A DNA stretch of 56,495 bases. It comes from an uncultured Selenomonadales bacterium (GTDB taxonomy: Bacteria; Bacillota; Negativicutes; Acidaminococcales; Acidaminococcaceae). The notes beneath the pieces were generated by a model. The model was not told where the DNA came from and made no database searches. It saw only the letters and a list, made by a program, of their open reading frames with translations. The stretch is taken from positions 1 through 56,495 of the forward strand of contig ONAV01000005.1 of assembly GCA_900315925.1 (NCBI GenBank). Direction: 5' to 3'. Below, one piece after another: positions 54,350-56,495 of the stretch. How positions within the stretch are numbered: the first letter of the stretch is position 1; the number at the start of each line of letters is the position of its first letter. A program made the translations under genes and the position numbers.

Positions 54350-55768
54350 TTATTCCTTTTGTTTTTCCATGCCCCAGGCGTATACGCCGTCAAGGCTTGG
54401 CAGAACATGCGGATCAAAATCCGGATCAAAGCCTTTTCCGCGCTGTTTTTCGTAGTCGTCCAGCGCAATCTTCGCAAAGGGGAACAGGCGGGCGATGGCG
54501 TACAGGTTGGTGGCGGCCAGGAAAGCCATGAACAAATCTGCCAGGTTCCACACCAGCGGCAGGGATGCAATGCTCCCGAACATGGTCATGGCTACCACGG
54601 CTGCCCGGAACACATACAACGCTATTTTGCTTTCCGTAAGGAAGGCCAGATTGATTTCGCCGTAATAATAATTGCCCACCAGGGAACTGAAGGCAAACAT
54701 CATGATCATGATACCAATAAATAAGATGGCCCATTTGCCCACCTCTATTGACAGGCTGTGCTGTATCAGTTCGATACCGGTGATCTGCCCCCCGATTTCA
54801 TAGGCGCCGGACAACAGCACAAGGGCGGCGGAAGCGGAACAGATCAACAGTGTGTCCACATAAACGCCGAAGGCCTGGATCAGGCCCTGTTTGGCCGGAT
54901 GGGTCACAAAAGCGGTAGCCGCCGCGTTGGGCACGGAGCCTTCACCGGCTTCATTGGAGAACAGGCCCCGCTTGACGCCGTTCATGACGCAGGCGCCGAA
55001 GCCGCCGGCTACGGCAGCCTGTGGAGCAAAGGCATTGCTGACGATCAAATAAATAACCTCGGGAATCTTTTCGAAATTCAGTATGACGACAATGAACGCC
55101 AGCAGCAGGTACGCACCTGCCATCACCGGCACCAGCATTTCGGCGACCCGTGCCACAAAGTGGGCGCCGCCGCAAATCACAAGGGCAATCAGGACTGAAA
55201 CGACTACGCCGACCACCATGCGGTCCCAGCCGAAGGCGGTTTGCAGAGACAGCGTGATGGTGTTGGCCTGCAGGGAGTTATAAACCAGCGCAAACGTTGT
55301 CATCAACAGCAGCGAAAACAGCTTCGCCAGGTTAGGCATGTGCAGCACATTCTGAATGTAGTACGCGGGACCGCCGTGAAAGGTCCATTTCCCTCTGGGC
55401 AGTTTATAAATCTGGGCCAGGGTGCTTTCCACGAAACCGGTGGCACTTCCTACAATGGCAACCATCCACATCCAGAAGATGGCCCCCGGCCCGCCCAGCA
55501 CAATGGCAATGGCAACGCCGGCAATATTGCCCACGCCCACGCGGCTGGCCGTGCTGATGCAGAAAGCCTGGAAGGAAGATATCTGGTTCCCCATCCGTTC
55601 CGTCCCTATCCCTTCCGCCAGCAAGCGGACCATTTCCCCTACAAGCCTGATCTGGACAAATCCGGTGCGGAATGTAAAATACAGTCCGAGACCAATCAAA
55701 AGCACGATCAGAACATAGGACCAGAGGATGGTATTTACCTGATTAATGGCAGCATTTAACGTTTCCAT
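54350..55768 (-). CDS. Sodium:alanine/glycine symporter (AGCS family)
   Basis: 472 residues with about 11 membrane helices. ISSFQAFCISTASRVGVGNIAGVAIA, GGPGAIFWMWMVAIVG, HGGPAYYIQNV and KRGLFSNEAGEGSVPNAAATA are AGCS signatures, so it should import alanine or glycine with sodium. The ATG at 55768 follows GGGAG by 9 bases; an upstream TTG at 55777 is less likely. Confidence 0.95.
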   Translation of the reverse strand: METLNAAINQVNTILWSYVLIVLLIGLGLYFTFRTGFVQIRLVGEMVRLLAEGIGTERMGNQISSFQAFCISTASRVGVGNIAGVAIAIVLGGPGAIFWMWMVAIVGSATGFVESTLAQIYKLPRGKWTFHGGPAYYIQNVLHMPNLAKLFSLLLMTTFALVYNSLQANTITLSLQTAFGWDRMVVGVVVSVLIALVICGGAHFVARVAEMLVPVMAGAYLLLAFIVVILNFEKIPEVIYLIVSNAFAPQAAVAGGFGACVMNGVKRGLFSNEAGEGSVPNAAATAFVTHPAKQGLIQAFGVYVDTLLICSASAALVLLSGAYEIGGQITGIELIQHSLSIEVGKWAILFIGIMIMMFAFSSLVGNYYYGEINLAFLTESKIALYVFRAAVVAMTMFGSIASLPLVWNLADLFMAFLAATNLYAIARLFPFAKIALDDYEKQRGKGFDPDFDPHVLPSLDGVYAWGMEKQKE

Positions 55769-55944
55769 AAGAAGCAACTCCCTTCAAAGAACAAAGAGCC
55801 GGCAACCTTTTTCCCAAAATGAATGCAATATATCGTTCCTATACAGTTTACGATTCCGGATATTTTTCTTGCTGTCTTCGATGGTAACGTAATCGTCATA
55901 GACCGGATCGTCTCCGTAACGGTTCCGTCCTACCGTTATTCCTG

Positions 55945-56265
55945 TCACAACCTGTCATACTTGTCCGCTTTTCCCCTGGCCTTATCCACCGGATACTTGG
56001 CCTCATTCTTACTCATCTTTTCATTGATAATTTCATCTTCGTCCAGGTCCAGTTTGTCCAGCATATTTCTGCAATACACCAGCACGTCCGCCAGTTCCTC
56101 CCTGACGTGGGCCACATCATACTCCGTATCGCTCCACTGGAAACATTCCAGCAGCTCATTGGCCTCAATGGAGATAGACTTCGCCAGATTGGCAGGCGTA
56201 TGGAACTGATCCCAATCCCGGTCCTCCGTAAATTTCCGGATTCTGTCTATGGTTTCCTGTTTCAT
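55945..56265 (-). CDS. MazG-like nucleotide pyrophosphohydrolase
   Basis: 106 residues from the ATG at 56265, 5 bases after GGAGG. RKFTEDRDWDQFHTPANLAK, SISIEANELLECFQW and VREELADVLVYCRNMLDKL carry the paired Glu/Asp residues that bind magnesium in the all-alpha NTP pyrophosphatase fold. It probably removes non-canonical nucleoside triphosphates. Confidence 0.92.
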   Translation of the reverse strand: MKQETIDRIRKFTEDRDWDQFHTPANLAKSISIEANELLECFQWSDTEYDVAHVREELADVLVYCRNMLDKLDLDEDEIINEKMSKNEAKYPVDKARGKADKYDRL

Positions 56266-56396
56266 GGTTTCCTCCAAACGATTTAAAAGAATCACTGACT
56301 CGCCCCATCATGTTCCGCCACTTTTAGCGACAATTCATAATAAAACAAAATTTGATATACGTTAACCGGTAACCTAACCAACCAAATTACTACTTT

Positions 56397-56495
56397 GTCG
56401 AGTAGACAGTCTCGACATACCTTTCCTCTATATGTGAAAGGCTTGCCTACTGCCCCTCACAGAACCGGACGTGCGGTTTTCTCGCATCCGGCTCT
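56397..56495 (-). mobile_element. 3' end of a group II intron (domains V and VI), rest outside the window
   Basis: Read on the minus strand, 56494-56462 starts GAGCCGGATGCG, has an A-rich GAAAA loop and ends CGCACGTCCGGTTC: the 33-base domain V with the AGC catalytic triad and the two-base bulge. Domain VI follows (56458 to about 56397) with a long stem ending in CTACTCGAC. The intron reads right to left, so its body and any reverse transcriptase lie to the right of the window. The intron-exon border near 56397 is approximate. Confidence 0.75.

Noticed and set aside
54426-54734. Alternative frame inside the symporter gene
   Set aside because: Overlaps the strongly supported AGCS transporter; composition is not protein-like.

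Overview
The window looks like chromosomal DNA of a diderm Firmicute, class Negativicutes, most likely close to Acidaminococcus. The evidence is type Va autotransporters that begin with an extended signal peptide region, together with Firmicutes-style Shine-Dalgarno sites, a Fst/TxpA-like type I toxin and clostridia-like housekeeping genes. Genus assignment is inference. Positions 1-241 hold nothing I can name.

Layout. (1) 242-2156: a HAD phosphatase and a divergent secreted class C acid phosphatase. (2) 2176-2645: the tmRNA gene, in which I cannot find a normal tag reading frame. (3) 2646-18952: a 16.3 kb integrated element between two copies of the last 14 bases of the tmRNA gene. It carries a large serine recombinase, a divergent regulator, a leftward recombination operon (small membrane protein, Cys-rich protein, YqaJ nuclease, RadC, annealing-type protein) and a rightward operon (XRE regulator, two unknowns, a 101-base hairpin leader, a Rep-like protein). 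It also holds a free-standing region that looks like a large structured RNA (13315-13781), an EcoRII/Dcm/Vsr restriction-modification set, a HIRAN protein and a resolvase. There are no capsid, terminase or tail genes, so it is a plasmid- or satellite-like element rather than a complete phage. (4) 18997-22873: the tmRNA terminator displaced by the element, then CBS, SIMPL, RidA, aspartate racemase-like and TSUP genes.

(5) 22886-44048: the most distinctive region. A three-gene module occurs twice: a giant ESPR autotransporter, a cytoplasmic Cys-rich U32-peptidase-like protein directly upstream of it, and a divergent membrane protein fused to a LuxR DNA-binding domain. Both copies share an intergenic array of ACCTGTACTTT boxes and several extragenic repeats. 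A reasonable reading is a surface adhesin whose passenger may be modified in the cytoplasm by the U32-like partner, under control of a membrane-bound regulator. (6) 44179-56265: MscS channel, an unlisted type I toxin-antitoxin pair, adenine deaminase, HU, polysaccharide deacetylase, a PAS-GGDEF protein, a broken P-type calcium ATPase, an alanine/sodium symporter and a MazG-like protein. (7) 56397-56495: the 3' end (domains V and VI) of a group II intron whose body lies beyond the window.

Two genes (P-type ATPase, HAD phosphatase) and the tmRNA each seem to lack a short internal segment. This may be real decay or an assembly problem and should be checked against reads.
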